A stretch of 64,000 nucleotides of DNA. It comes from Blastomussa wellsi (taxonomy: Eukaryota; Cnidaria; Anthozoa; Scleractinia; Plerogyridae). The translations under genes were made by a program, and so were the position numbers. The notes under the pieces were generated by a model. The model did not search any database. It was not told where the DNA came from and saw nothing but the letters and a program-made list of their open reading frames with translations. The stretch lies in the NCBI GenBank assembly GCA_947652115.1, contig OX393561.1, forward strand, positions 24,871,189 to 24,935,188, written 5' to 3'. Positions 1 to 11,698 of the stretch are shown here, one piece after another (position 1 is the stretch's first letter; each line of letters begins with the position of its first letter).

Positions 1-753
1 TCTTAGAATTATTGTTCAGGTAAGTACTATGGATAATATGAAACAATCACAGCAAGTTTCAATGTGAAGTTTTAATATTCTCGCATGTCCGCAATCGTTT
101 TAACAACACATGTACATGTGGGCATTTTGTCCATATTGTTTGAAACAGGCTTACAAAATCAAACATACTAATTGCAGGCAAACCTTTCTAACTGTGGAAG
201 TTGAAGAAGCAGCTTTAGCAGGCAAGCAAAACACCAAAGAAGGTCTTAAATCTTTGAGAACGAATCAACGATCGATAAACAGCGTGTTTAGAAAGCTTGG
301 TAACCAAGCTACAAAATCGGTTGAGTATTGGTAACTGATGACTGCACGTGCTTACATCATGCCAGGTTACCAAGCAAGGAGTTCGAAGCGAGAAAGATGT
401 TTTTCCTCAGCAGATTTACGGCTTTATTTTGCAGGAAATGTCAGTTGTTTATTCTGAAATTGTGCCAGGGAGTATCTTCAACCCTCAGGTCTACATAAAG
501 CAGATAAATTTTAAAGCATTTAAACTTGAACTGCTAATTTAGACGCAGACCGCCAAGCGAAGGACTTTGCGTTTTGTATCATTGTTTGTAAGATGTTTTA
601 CGTAAGATTATAGACACAATTGTTATGCTAATTGTGTCGAATTTATTTTACTGGTGCTTGGGTTTTAGTTTTTGACCCATGTATAAGTCGAGGGCGATTT
701 TTTGGACTGATTTTTAGGTCGTGCAAGGTCGACTTATACACGGGTAAATACGG
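1..753. mobile_element. TA-target MITE, right part (unit A)
   Basis: This is the right 753 bp of the 862-bp element described at 16277-17138, with its left end outside the window. The right terminal inverted repeat ends at 753 and is followed by the TA duplication at 754-755. Confidence 0.85.
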
Positions 754-1004
754 TAAATACTGCTCTGTGATGTAAATAAAGAGTTTTTTTTAAAAATACC
801 AGTGTCATTACTGGGGGTGGGTTTTCTTTTTTAAAAAATTCTCGAGTCTAGGCAGGGGGGTTTTGGGAAAAAAATATTTTTTAAAAGGAAGAGGCGGAGC
901 CGCGGGAAAATGGGGGTTTATGGGTCCCTCGCCCACCCAAAGGGTTCCTTAACAATATTTTTTAATAAACTGTTTAAGTTTAAGATTTAAAAAAAGTTGA
1001 TGTA

Positions 1005-1493
1005 AAAAGTTAATAATTAATAAGTTTAATTAATAAGTTTAATTAGTTAATAAGTTTAATAATTTAAAAGTTTAATAATTTAAAAGTTTAATAATGTTTA
1101 AAAAGTTAAAAGTTTATAAATTTAAAAAGTTGTTTAAAAAGTTAAAAAGTTATAAAGTTAAAAATTTTATAAATTAAAAAAAGTTTATAAATTTAAAAAG
1201 TTTATAAAGTTAAAAAAGTTTATAAGTTTATAAAGTTAAAAAGTTTATAAAGTTTATAAAGTTAAAAAGTTTATAAAGTTAAAAAGTTTATAAGTTTATA
1301 AATTTAAAAAGTTTATAAGTTTATAAAGTTAAAAAGTTTATAACTTTATAAAGTTAAAAAGTTTATAAAGTTTATAAAGTTTATAAAGTTTATAAATTTA
1401 AAAAGTTTATAAGTTTATAAAGTTTATAAATTAAAAAAGTTTATAAGTTTATAAAGTTTATAAATTTAAAAAGTTTATAAGTTTATAAGTTAT
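1005..1493. repeat. AT-rich minisatellite (unit A)
   Basis: About 490 bp of imperfect short repeats built from AAGTTTATA and AAAGTTAAA words, almost free of C and G except the single G per repeat. No gene is seen. It could act as an unwinding or matrix-attachment region, but nothing proves that. Confidence 0.85.
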
Positions 1494-2017
1494 ACAATCA
1501 CAAATCAATAAAATTCATCAATTATTACCTATCCTTTGACTGGACCTTCCCTTCGACAAATTTTCAAGATGGCTTCCCTCTTCAAGCGATTTGGTTGGTT
1601 CAATCTTCTTCTTCAACAAAATTCAAGATGGCTTCCGACTATAGAAAATAAAAATACAAATCAGTACACATTTTTAAAACGAGATACTAACCTCACGACA
1701 CTAAACCTTCCCACACAACACATCATCCATCCTCCATCTTCTTACTTCAATTCTTCTTTCTTCAAACTTCTTTCTTCACAAATGCTTCTTTCTTCTTTCT
1801 TCTTACTTGCTTGTCCTTTGCTTGTGCTTGTGCTTGCTCTCGAGGTGAACTGACTTGGACTGGGCTGCGTACCTGATTATATTTATTTCTCGGACCAATC
1901 ACAGACCAAAACCCCCCAAACCAATCAGAATCAAACATGTAATAGTTAAAAAATAAAGACCAATCACACGATAAAACGTCACGACACACCCAATCACGTG
2001 TTTAAAATGATATTTAT

Positions 2018-2437
2018 TTACTCCTCTTTTACGTAGTTCATCAAATTAAAGTGATCGTTAATCTCTTTAAACAGTTTTTCCGTTTCCGCCAGGCGACCTT
2101 TTACGAACTCGTTTTCCAGTCTCACTCGTTCGGCATCCATCTCCAGGCACTTTATCTTGTCCGCGAGCATTTTATTGGTTCCCTTCAGGGCCCTCACGGC
2201 CTTTCTCTTTTCGGCCCTCCTGTCCAGAATCCTCTTTCGCTCCAATACTAACAGGGCGGTCTTTCTGGGATAACCCGTCAATAATTCCACCAATTTTCTG
2301 ACGTCGACGACGTACAGGAAGGAATTTGAAAATCTCTCAAATATGGGATGTTCCTCTCTCTGGGTGGGTCGTCTACCCTTTCTCCCCGCGTAGTACTCCC
2401 TCCTAAAGTCTCTGGCTTCGCGCTCGGAAAAAGACAT
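2018..2437 (-). CDS. bZIP-like protein 1 (unit A)
   Basis: Copy of 18403-18822 encoding the same 139 residues, with the same TATA box and stop-overlapping AATAAA. Confidence 0.75.
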   Translation of the reverse strand: MSFSEREARDFRREYYAGRKGRRPTQREEHPIFERFSNSFLYVVDVRKLVELLTGYPRKTALLVLERKRILDRRAEKRKAVRALKGTNKMLADKIKCLEMDAERVRLENEFVKGRLAETEKLFKEINDHFNLMNYVKEE

Positions 2438-2553
2438 GTTTACTCCTCGGGTTCTGATTGTAAATGATTATGAAATGTTTAAAACGGTCCCACCTTTATA
2501 CAAATCTGGTCCATTCATGTGTCCTTTTCACGAGCCTCGTTATAAAGTTTCAA

Positions 2554-2769
2554 CTACTCAAATATCAATTCTTCGTTTCTCTTGGTGACGCGTCTCAATT
2601 CTTCGATAAGGTAACGCGTGGTGACATCCTTTTGTTTTCCAAGCCTCTTTCTCTCTATTCTCTTTTTACGTCTCATGACGGGTTCAAACACGTTCAGAGG
2701 TTTACCTCTAAATAGATCTCGTAAGATGCCCTCGGGTACGTTAAACAGGAACTCGTCAGAGTAATCCAT
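2554..2769 (-). CDS. Short bZIP-like protein 2 (unit A)
   Basis: Copy of 18939-19154 with the same 71 residues, the same upstream TATA box and the same start choice. Confidence 0.65.
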   Translation of the reverse strand: MDYSDEFLFNVPEGILRDLFRGKPLNVFEPVMRRKKRIERKRLGKQKDVTTRYLIEELRRVTKRNEELIFE

Positions 2770-2955
2770 CCCGGGACAAATGATAAACTCGAATGAAATA
2801 CCCCAATCTATATAACACACGGCCCGGCCCAACCCACAAAACGATCACGTTATACATTGACCAGCCCACAAAACGATCACGTTATACATTTTTGACCCGT
2901 GACCCCACCCAACAAATGATCACGTTATAAAATCGTTTAACACGTTTTATTCACG

Positions 2956-3618
2956 TTAAAAATCTAATTCGGTTACATCTAATTGGGGAAAATACTTGTC
3001 ACATTCTCTCATCAACTTTTGTTCGGTATCTTCCGGGTCAAATATTTCGGGTAAATACGATTGGAACACGTCGGTTTCGCGTTCACATCTCTTAATTTCA
3101 TTCAATGTCATTTCTTCTTGAATTATTTCGTCACCACCAGTCAGATTGATTTCTAAATCATCCAAACATTGGTTTCCTAACACTCTCACGACCTTGGATT
3201 GACTCATGCCGATCATTTCGTCGTGCATTCTGATGACGAGATCGGTCAAGTTTCTTTTCTGGGTTTCCTCTCCTGTCAATCTCTCAGTCAACATCTCGTT
3301 ATCCCTCTCAACAGCTTCCCTTTTCGACTTTTCTTTTGACAGTTTGTCTTTCAGACACTCGATCTCATTCTGGAGGTCACGGACTTTGATTTCCAGGTGA
3401 TACACCCACGTCCTCTTCCTCTTTCTGGTATTTTGTGACGCGTTACATCTCTTCCACCTTCGGATCTCAGTCAACTTGGATTCCCGATCCGCGTCATCTT
3501 TCAACAACGCCCTGACTTCTATCATCCTCTTACCAAGCCAAAAGTCTCTCTGCTCTTGAAATTCCATTCTATTTTGAGATCTGTATGGTCTGGATTCTGA
3601 GTTTGTATGAATATTCAT
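2956..3618 (-). CDS. bZIP-like protein 3 (unit A)
   Basis: Copy of 19341-20003 with identical 220 residues. It lies about 180 bp left of the N gap. Confidence 0.75.
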   Translation of the reverse strand: MNIHTNSESRPYRSQNRMEFQEQRDFWLGKRMIEVRALLKDDADRESKLTEIRRWKRCNASQNTRKRKRTWVYHLEIKVRDLQNEIECLKDKLSKEKSKREAVERDNEMLTERLTGEETQKRNLTDLVIRMHDEMIGMSQSKVVRVLGNQCLDDLEINLTGGDEIIQEEMTLNEIKRCERETDVFQSYLPEIFDPEDTEQKLMRECDKYFPQLDVTELDF

Positions 3619-3800
3619 CAGATGTGAGACTGTTTAAGTAAAACCACAACACCAATCACGGCGCCCGACACGTACAGGAAATATCGAATGTTGGGTGTGG
3701 ACGAGAAGTGACAGGTGGTAAACAAAAAAACCCCGATTTTTTATACCCACATTCATTTTTAAATATTCACCCACAAATCACATGTCATTTTCACCCACAA

Positions 3801-4000
3801 NNNNNNNNNNNNNNNNNNNNNNNNNNNNNNNNNNNNNNNNNNNNNNNNNNNNNNNNNNNNNNNNNNNNNNNNNNNNNNNNNNNNNNNNNNNNNNNNNNNN
3901 NNNNNNNNNNNNNNNNNNNNNNNNNNNNNNNNNNNNNNNNNNNNNNNNNNNNNNNNNNNNNNNNNNNNNNNNNNNNNNNNNNNNNNNNNNNNNNNNNNNN
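3801..4000. other. Assembly gap (200 N) replacing about 4.24 kb
   Basis: Flanks match 20185 and 24428 in unit B, so the true content is expected to be about 4.24 kb: the CACGGGTAA minisatellite, four genes and the first 81 codons of the glycoprotein gene. The round N number suggests a placeholder. Whether A really carries the full segment cannot be seen. Confidence 0.9.
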
Positions 4001-5497
4001 TACATGGGCCGTTGTAACGAATTTACCGCTGGATCGGATAGAATCGTTTGGAACCACGTTCCAAAATATGAAAATTCTTTTTACATGATGAGATTGGAAT
4101 TTTCGGACGGTACGAGGGCTATGGGAACCTTTTTTGTACAAAAGATCAACTACATACTCCCTCCCAAGACGGTTCGACTCGACCCGATCATAAAATGTAT
4201 AAAATATGTCTTATCTACCGGGAGAGCGATGGAAATAATGAACACTTGTGATAACGTCGAGATCACCAGTGTGATTTACGAATCGATGACTTCTTACGGA
4301 AAAATAATACCGATAGACGTGGTCACCAAAGGGAACAAGAACAACGGGGCGATTTATTTCTTTTCACAAAAAGCCTTGGATTTTATCCACACACAAAAAA
4401 AGGATTGGTCCATGATAAAGAGAAGGATGATCATCCAAGACACAAAGAGTCTCAAACAGTTAGAATTAAACATTTTGATAAGCGGTCCGGAATGGGTGGT
4501 TCGAGCTTATGTTCTGAGTGGCGTGATCGACGATTTTCGTAAAAAGTTTCCGAATCTGGTTTACGGATTCGTCTACGGAGGTTACGTTTACGGAGCGATC
4601 GAAGAGACCAGAGACGCCCCATGGCCCTCGGTCGACGATCTGAGGAAACAAAATTGGTGGTCCGTGTCCAAGAGGGGGATCGGACCCTATTCGCCGTTTC
4701 GTCTGATATCCGTCGACGATCACAGGGTGGTACCTTCTCTGACCCATCCGGACATCTACGGGTACGAGATAAAAGGGGATAGTTACTGTAAGAGGACTTT
4801 CCTAAAAGGGAACCTACCGACCGTTTTTACAAATCCCTCGACCACCACCACCACAGCAAGACCGGCCGTCACCCTCCTCCCTTCCTGGCAATGTCACGGG
4901 TACGAGAACGTCGACATTCCGGAGATCGTGTCCAACCATCTCACCGTGATAAAGACCAAAGGTGATTTCGTCTTTGACGTACAAATAAAGATAGACGTAA
5001 AAACATCTGGATCCACAAATAATTGGAATTGGTATCTCGTAGAACTATTTCCAAAAAACCTTTACAGGGCGGTGATCGATTATTACAGATTAAACGACGG
5101 TAACATGTTTCTTCACAAAGGTTTTAACATCACAGAAGAACCTCACCGATTAAAATCGTATTTTTCCAAGATCGGTCTAAAAGAGGGTTGGATAGAAATC
5201 ACGAGAGAAGATTTATTTTACAATAACGGTTCCACGAGACCTTTTTTATCTCAGGTAGATTGGTCTTTTAGACAATTTCTTCCAGATCAAAACATTTCTT
5301 TACCGATATTAAAAGAGACCGATTTCATAATAACGAATAAACTTTCCGACGACTGTAACGTGACGACCTACAAAAGAGAAAAGATGAAAAAATTGAGAGC
5401 CGTGGAAATTACCGAGTCTAGTTCAAAAAGTTCCATCACCGCGGGTTCGAGTATATTCTTGTTTTGTGCATTTTTAGTCTCCGTTCGTCCTATATAA
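4001..5497 (+). CDS. Glycoprotein, 5' part lost in gap (unit A)
   Basis: Matches 24428-25939, starting at codon 82. The Thr run has five fewer codons (15 bp of ACC repeats), the only coding length difference noticed from unit B. The gene's promoter, signal peptide and first 81 codons fall in the N gap. Confidence 0.65.
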   Translation, partial: YMGRCNEFTAGSDRIVWNHVPKYENSFYMMRLEFSDGTRAMGTFFVQKINYILPPKTVRLDPIIKCIKYVLSTGRAMEIMNTCDNVEITSVIYESMTSYGKIIPIDVVTKGNKNNGAIYFFSQKALDFIHTQKKDWSMIKRRMIIQDTKSLKQLELNILISGPEWVVRAYVLSGVIDDFRKKFPNLVYGFVYGGYVYGAIEETRDAPWPSVDDLRKQNWWSVSKRGIGPYSPFRLISVDDHRVVPSLTHPDIYGYEIKGDSYCKRTFLKGNLPTVFTNPSTTTTTARPAVTLLPSWQCHGYENVDIPEIVSNHLTVIKTKGDFVFDVQIKIDVKTSGSTNNWNWYLVELFPKNLYRAVIDYYRLNDGNMFLHKGFNITEEPHRLKSYFSKIGLKEGWIEITREDLFYNNGSTRPFLSQVDWSFRQFLPDQNISLPILKETDFIITNKLSDDCNVTTYKREKMKKLRAVEITESSSKSSITAGSSIFLFCAFLVSVRPI

Positions 5498-5560
5498 ACG
5501 CGACCTTCGCGCTTAAGGTCCATAAGACACAAACAGTAAGCAACTACAGAACAAAGGACC

Positions 5561-6475
5561 ATGGCTTCCCTCCGAGATCTCGAAAGTACACCTTCACATC
5601 ACAGAAGTTTTACACCGAGACCCGATCTTTTAGGACTGAGTTTATTCAGTTCACCACCCCAACAACAGCCACCACTTTTTCCACAACCACCACCACCACC
5701 GGCCCCGCTCCCACCCAAATCAAGCTCGTTTCAACAATACGAGACCGAACGAGCATTGTGGGAAGAGTTTGGAAATTCTGATAAACCGGTAAAGATGCAA
5801 CCGACTTTTGACGAGAAAAGGTCCCTGGTTGATAAGATACAAGAGGCATTGGGGGCTTTTCGGTTTTTGTGTGGCAATCAAAAGGAAACTCACCAGATGA
5901 ACACCCTGTCCAATATACAGACTTTGAAATCGTTCCTGGTATCCGTCGGTTCTCAAGTGGAGAAGCTGATAAGCTCGACTGGCGAGAGGGAACAAAAACT
6001 AAATGATGTCATAAAAGGATTGGAGAAGGAAAACGCGAGATTGAGCGAAAAGTTGGTCACGGAATCTAAGACGAAGAGTCGGTTGATCAACCTGTCACAA
6101 AAGAAAGAGGATGAGAAGGCGAAGTTGGAGCTGCTGAAGTTTGACGAAGTAAAGAATGACGAGCTGTGTAAGCTGAGGCTGGAGATGGAAGGCCATCACG
6201 AGGAGGAAGTGAAGAAGTTAAAGGAAGAATTGATAAAGGTCAGAAAAGCTCATAACGAACTTACCAGATCCAGGAAGAGGTACGATGAAGTAAATTTTAC
6301 CAAGATGGAAGAGGAAATCTCCAAGATCCTCAAGACCGAAATCAAAAATTATTTTCATTCCAAAGAAAGGTTCCAATTTTATTATGGAGGAGATGTGACG
6401 TCAGATAAAAATCCTTTTCGTCGCAGGCTGGAATCGGTCGAGGATGAAGGTGGTGAAGATGTTTTTGTAAACTGA
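5561..6475 (+). CDS. Pro-rich coiled-coil protein (unit A)
   Basis: Copy of 26003-26917 with identical 304 residues and the same TATA box and poly(A) signal. Confidence 0.7.
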   Translation: MASLRDLESTPSHHRSFTPRPDLLGLSLFSSPPQQQPPLFPQPPPPPAPLPPKSSSFQQYETERALWEEFGNSDKPVKMQPTFDEKRSLVDKIQEALGAFRFLCGNQKETHQMNTLSNIQTLKSFLVSVGSQVEKLISSTGEREQKLNDVIKGLEKENARLSEKLVTESKTKSRLINLSQKKEDEKAKLELLKFDEVKNDELCKLRLEMEGHHEEEVKKLKEELIKVRKAHNELTRSRKRYDEVNFTKMEEEISKILKTEIKNYFHSKERFQFYYGGDVTSDKNPFRRRLESVEDEGGEDVFVN

Positions 6476-6651
6476 TAGGTGAAAAGTTTAATAAAAGAAA
6501 TTTGTAAGGAAAAAAGTTTTGTTTTTTCTTCTCTAAAACCCCCTCTAAAAAACCAAACCCCCCTCTAAAAACCAAAACCCCCTCTAAATAAATGTTTAGA
6601 CTCTAATTTTTTTTCAAACCCCCATTACCCCCTTACAAGACAGAATTCACC

Positions 6652-7263
6652 TCACAATCTTTTATTTGATTTGACGATCTGAGAAAAGAAAAAAATCAAT
6701 TTGTTGTAGATTTTACACAGATCCGTAATGTTGTCATAATATCTACTATCGGAATTCCCGATTACGCTCATGTAACATTGAAAATTTCCATGAGTCAGAT
6801 TCAAAAAAAATTTTACACCAAAATAATCAAATCTAAAATACAAGAATTTATTTTCCGAATAGTCCAAGATCTTTCCTCGTTTGTCACCTTTTTCTTCTTC
6901 CTTTTCTGTGACGAACGCATCCAAGTTGTCCAGTAAAATGTCAAAGATCTTTATCATCTCTTTCAACTGTCTGTGAATCTTCAAAAGTTTGGTACTCCTC
7001 CTCTTCAACGTGTACGGCGAGGGTCTATTCAATATCTTTCTGATGTCCTTCCGGTAGAGACCGATGTGAACTTTCAACACTTCTCCTTCGCCCTCCGGAA
7101 CCCATCGAAACATCATATCCTTCTCTAATCCTTCTCGGAGATGGATTTTAAAATTACCAGTGACATCATCAAAAGGGTAAAGGTAAGTAAATAGTTCGAC
7201 TTCTTCCCAGTCCTTTTTGGCTCTCAACAGCCCCTCCCGGACATCCTCACCGCTCCTGTACAT
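6652..7263 (-). CDS. Unrecognised 203-residue protein (unit A)
   Basis: Copy of 27094-27705 with identical protein and TATA box. Confidence 0.6.
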   Translation of the reverse strand: MYRSGEDVREGLLRAKKDWEEVELFTYLYPFDDVTGNFKIHLREGLEKDMMFRWVPEGEGEVLKVHIGLYRKDIRKILNRPSPYTLKRRSTKLLKIHRQLKEMIKIFDILLDNLDAFVTEKEEEKGDKRGKILDYSENKFLYFRFDYFGVKFFLNLTHGNFQCYMSVIGNSDSRYYDNITDLCKIYNKLIFFFSQIVKSNKRL

Positions 7264-7616
7264 GGCTCCGACTGCGTGACGACTTGCCCTGTCGACCCAC
7301 TTATATACGGATAGACCACGTGATCTTTATAAAATTCACCCCAAACCAAGAAAATGTAACAAAACGTGAATTTGGTGGTCCAAAGATTTTGTCGTAAAAC
7401 CAAAATTTGTCACACTTTTAAAATTCGGTTCATCATTAACTTATTATATAAAAACCTGTGATTGGTGGATTTTTAACATAAAAGTAAAATTTTTAATAAA
7501 TTCGTTCTTTTTCATCTGGACGCGAGAGAGTAAACATCAAAAAATGTGGTGAGTATGGATTATTATATTTTTTTTTAATTAATAACCGTTTATTAACATC
7601 TCATTTTTTTATCGAG

Positions 7617-8042
7617 ATGGAAAAGGGGGCCTATCGGTGTAATTCTAGACACGGATGTAAAACGTGCCCCTTCATCAAAGGTGGACTCGATTCTTACACG
7701 TTTACGAGCACCGGGGAAAAGAGAAATATCAGACAACACGTGACCTGTTCTTCAAAGAACCTAATTTACCTGATCCATTGTAAGAGGTGCGGTAAACAGT
7801 ACATCGGAGAGACCAAAAGGACCATCAGGGAACGTTTTGGTGAGCATAGAAGAGCCACGACAAAGAACAAGGGAACGATTTCAAAACATTTTAATTCACC
7901 ACAACATTCTGTACAAGATTTAATTTTGATCCCGTTAGAAATTCAATCATCTCCAGACGCTCGCAAGAGAAAGGAGAGAGAATCTTATCTGATACAAAAA
8001 GGTAAAACACTCAAACCAGACGGTCTAAATGTACATTTTTAA
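7617..8042 (+). CDS. GIY-YIG endonuclease domain protein (unit A)
   Basis: Copy of 28058-28483 with the same 141 residues and all motif residues present. A one-base length change in the T run of the upstream region is the only difference noticed. Confidence 0.85.
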   Translation: MEKGAYRCNSRHGCKTCPFIKGGLDSYTFTSTGEKRNIRQHVTCSSKNLIYLIHCKRCGKQYIGETKRTIRERFGEHRRATTKNKGTISKHFNSPQHSVQDLILIPLEIQSSPDARKRKERESYLIQKGKTLKPDGLNVHF

Positions 8043-8991
8043 AAATAATAACTAAAATGTGAATAAAATCGATCGGTATTCCAGTGTTTGTCGGCTGCTT
8101 CCATGAGTACTTTGGGAAAGAGTTTGTTCTGTTCCTTCCAAAACGGAGCCAACATGTGCTTGTGAAGGTAATCGTCGAGGGATAGGGGAAGTTTGCTCTC
8201 CCTCGAAAACCTAAAATTATCCGCAAATTCTAACATCTCCACTAAATTTGTCTTAAACAAATAAAAAAATATTTAGATTGTACGATCCACACGGGGACCT
8301 CTACTTCGATATTCTCCCTGTTACCAAAATTTATATAACTCTTATTATATCCGTCGTATCTTATCTTACAAGTTATGACGGCCATGGGGTTTTTCGACTC
8401 TAGGCCGTGAATTTTTTTATAAAAGTTTTGAACGTAATTTAACACGTCTCTAGGTTGTAAATCTATTCTAGAAGGAAACTCTTGATGCATACGAAACTTC
8501 GGATAGCGAAAAAATTCTCTCTGATCCTCATCTAATCTAAAATTGGTACTCTGTCAAGTGACATAATGTTCTTTTGGATCGTAAGTGTCCCATCTGATAT
8601 TTTTGGAAACGGAAACCATCTTTATCTTGGGCGCAATCTCCCCGTACTCCAGTTTAAACGGTCTCACGTGGATGCAGGGCTTTGTGTTCAACGAGTGGTT
8701 TATGCTGGCCACCGGTATGATGTCTCGAGGGATGTACGTGTGGAAAAAATGACATCTGTAGCTCTCGAAGAAAGGTAACAAAAATTCGACCCCCTTCATT
8801 ATCCCGTAGTTCGAAATGTGGATCATCTCGTCCTTCCAAGTGTCTTCGTCGTCGTAATCTTCAAAATCGTCCAGACCGGTCAGATCGTAAACGACCTTCT
8901 TATTTCGGTCAAAGCTCAACTCGTCTTCCCAATGATGACTCTTCGTCTCCACTTCTGGTACCAGATGGTCACAATTTCTCTTCAGAGACAT
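8039..8991 (-). pseudogene. Broken gene: in-frame TGA and frameshift (unit A)
   Basis: Copy of 28480-29432 carrying the same TGA (8554-8556) and the same frameshift. One residue differs (Lys here, Arg in unit B, at 8897). The start is the ATG at 8991. Confidence 0.6.
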
Positions 8992-9205
8992 CTTTCTCCA
9001 CCGGCGTCTAGTGATTTCTGATTAAGACTTAGGACCGGACACGATTATATACCCGTGTCAAAAAAATCGGTAACGTTACATGTTCAAAAAATCGGCAACT
9101 GTGATTGGTCAAAAAATCGGTAACGTTACCGTCGCTCTGATTAGTCCATCCTGTCTCTCAAAATAAATAAAAGGAGCACACGGACCACGTTTTAGACATA
9201 AAAAA

Positions 9206-9692
9206 ATGGAAATGGACCACACCGGAGAACCACGCGAGGAGTTAAAAATTTTCGACGATCTGTCAAATTTACTGACTGGCGAGAGAAAGGTATATCGTTA
9301 AATAAAAATTCGTCATTTATAAAATTTTACCCTAAAAATTTTTTTTATTTTTTTAACTCAAACACAAAGGACATAGAGTCGTCCTAAAAGAAAACGGTGT
9401 GTGATATCTAGTCGATTCGCTAAAACACCTGGTGAGAGAATTTCCAAAAGAAACAGAGTTTCAACTAATTTTGGACGTAGAAATCGACCATTACGACTTG
9501 AAGATGGTTTATTTCACCAAGATGATCGAAAAGCTCATCCCACAGTCTTTTAAAGACTATTTTAAGATCACTTCTGTCCAACTTGGGTATTATTATTTCC
9601 GTCTCCATCCTCAAAGAGATGATAGTATAGATTTTTTTGACGTACGTGTAAAAAGGGAGATGGATATATATTTCTTAAAGTATAATCGTTAA
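9206..9692 (+). pseudogene. Decayed two-exon gene (unit A)
   Basis: Copy of 29647-30133 with the same exon 1, donor and in-frame TGA. The open segment at 9432-9692 encodes the same 86 residues. Confidence 0.5.
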
Positions 9693-9727
9693 AAGAAAAT
9701 AAAAAAATTGACTTTTATTTTTTGTTT

Positions 9728-11092
9728 CTACACACTAACTTCACAATGGGGAAATTTTTCTTTAAAGAGATTTACAGTCTCTTGAGAAACACTAAAGCAG
9801 TCGGTAATGTCTAGTGTCTCTAAACTAGGAAGCGAGCGACCCAGTTCCAACAGCTGTTTGTCACTACTAATGATGCTCGTGAACGAAATATCCAAATTCC
9901 ACAAGCAGTCTAGATAACAATAACAAGACTTTAGACCTTCGTACGTGATCTTACTACATCCGTTTAACGACAAGAACGAAAGTTCCAGATTATGACAGAT
10001 CGTTCCAAGTCCCTCATCTGTAATATCCGCAAATCCAATACCCAGCGATCGGAAATCATCACCCGCATAATTCACGATGGCCCGGGTCGAGTTGTCGGTG
10101 ATACCCGTTTCCGCACTATCGGAGTTGTGAACGATGAGTCGAGATAGTTTTTTACATCCGTTCATCACGGCACAGATTCCAGCGTCGCTCATTTCGCTAA
10201 ATTTCAGAGACAAATCTTCGAGATGGGGTAGATGGCTGGCGATCGTGAATAAAGACACGTCCGTGATCGCGCCGTTCGAAATGTTCAACCGTTCTAAATT
10301 CCGACACGATCGAACCAACTCACAAAGTCCAACATCCGTAATTCCTCCTTCCTCGTCACAAAAATCGATCACGAACGACTCTAAATTTTGACAGTTTTTC
10401 GCCAACGATACCAGACTTTTATCATTCAACAAGATCCGGTTATACCTCAATGTCAATTTTCGTAGTTTTCGACACCCACTCGATAAGATTTGAACCATCC
10501 GGTCTGTCAACACGTCGTTCGTACGTTGATCGTCTTCCACCAAACACTCGTACACGATCAATTTTTCGAGCTCGGGACATCCGGTCGAAATTACCCCAAT
10601 GGTATTTTCCGTAAAGGCGATAGAATAAGCGTACAGGGTTTTTATCCCGTGGTTGCTAGACAACAGACCCGAAAGAGCCCGCTCGGAAATGTTCCTCAGG
10701 GGAATCGAAACCGTCTCCAACGCGGTGCAATTGTTCACCAGAGTCATAATGCCATCGTCCGTGATTAAATGACACCCGTTTAAATAGAGAGTTCTCAAGT
10801 TCAGACAATGCTCGGAAACGTGTCGTAACGCCCCGTCATTCACACCCACACAATCTGTCAAATATACACTCGAGATGAGATTCGTCTTGTGTGGAATCAG
10901 TCGTGAGATCGTGTCCTCCACCACCTTCGGAGCGTGTTTCGGTCGCATACAAATCGTCCTCCATAGACTGGGATCGTAACAGAGCCTGTGCCATCTCGTG
11001 GACACTCTCGAGCATCGTACGAGGCGAGGATAGTCGAGGTAAAATAAAATTTGAATTACCACAGAATCCGGGAGAGATGTGAACGCCATCAT
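9728..11092 (-). CDS. F-box/LRR protein (unit A)
   Basis: Copy of 30169-31533. Two differences were noticed, both CpG transitions relative to unit B: 9859 (Glu to Lys) and about 10839 (silent). The F-box and all LRRs are intact. Confidence 0.88.
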   Translation of the reverse strand: MMAFTSLPDSVVIQILFYLDYPRLVRCSRVSTRWHRLCYDPSLWRTICMRPKHAPKVVEDTISRLIPHKTNLISSVYLTDCVGVNDGALRHVSEHCLNLRTLYLNGCHLITDDGIMTLVNNCTALETVSIPLRNISERALSGLLSSNHGIKTLYAYSIAFTENTIGVISTGCPELEKLIVYECLVEDDQRTNDVLTDRMVQILSSGCRKLRKLTLRYNRILLNDKSLVSLAKNCQNLESFVIDFCDEEGGITDVGLCELVRSCRNLERLNISNGAITDVSLFTIASHLPHLEDLSLKFSEMSDAGICAVMNGCKKLSRLIVHNSDSAETGITDNSTRAIVNYAGDDFRSLGIGFADITDEGLGTICHNLELSFLSLNGCSKITYEGLKSCYCYLDCLWNLDISFTSIISSDKQLLELGRSLPSLETLDITDCFSVSQETVNLFKEKFPHCEVSV

Positions 11093-11208
11093 GTCTTGGT
11101 GGTTCTATGATTTATTTTTATTTTTTTTGTCGTTTTTATCTCACTCGTGGGTTGGATTTCCTGTAACTTATCCCTTTTCTAACGTGATAAAAATGTTGGG
11201 GAAAAAAG

Positions 11209-11216
11209 TACATAAA
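11209..11216 (+). promoter_or_regulatory. Mutated TATA box (unit A)
   Basis: TACATAAA here against TATATAAA at 31650 in unit B, a single T/C difference at 11211 in an otherwise unchanged promoter. Confidence 0.55.
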
Positions 11217-11252
11217 CACGCGCCGCTTTGTCATTTCACCACAACGACCAAG

Positions 11253-11698
11253 ATGAACACCATCACACGAGAGAGTCTGATGAGAGAATTGTCCGACCTG
11301 GAGGCAAAGACCACAAAGGTAAAGACATGCACCCTTTCACAAATGTACGAAAAAATCCGTCAATAATCATTTTATTATCATTCTAGATCACATTTAAAGA
11401 CTACGTGACGTCGGTCGTGGACGAACTCAGTCTAAGAAAAGTCGTCAGAGAGGTCATGGAGGCCGTGAAGACACGGAAAAGAGATGAAAGTGTATGTTTC
11501 AAGATTCACGTCATCGCTTCCCGTTCAGACAACAGAATCTACACACTTCCTGAATTTTTAATACACGAATTTCTACCCTCGTCATTACAGGAATATTTTG
11601 AAGAAGTGTATATATGTACCACAAGACTGTTTTACAAAGATACGAGGGAAATGTCAATCGATCAGATAAAACTCTGTACTCATAAACCTTGTTTATAA
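11253..11698 (+). CDS. Two-exon small protein (unit A)
   Basis: Copy of 31694-32139, with exons 11253-11318 and 11387-11698 and a 68-bp intron. The coding sequence is unchanged, but the TATA box carries a substitution. Confidence 0.7.

Noticed and set aside
110..542. Two small ORFs inside the MITE
   Set aside because: They lie between the terminal inverted repeats, have no recognised transposase motif and are copied with the element. Treated as part of the mobile element.
1536..1853. 105-residue plus-strand ORF in the CTT-rich intergenic region (also units B and C)
   Set aside because: Mostly translated CTT/TTC repeat with an overlapping antisense ORF. No recognisable domain or convincing promoter.
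7544..7616. Coding first exon for the GIY-YIG gene from ATG at 7544
   Set aside because: Joining the donor GGTGAGTA to the only acceptor seen makes ATG-TGA. At most a 5' UTR intron or a two-codon upstream frame.
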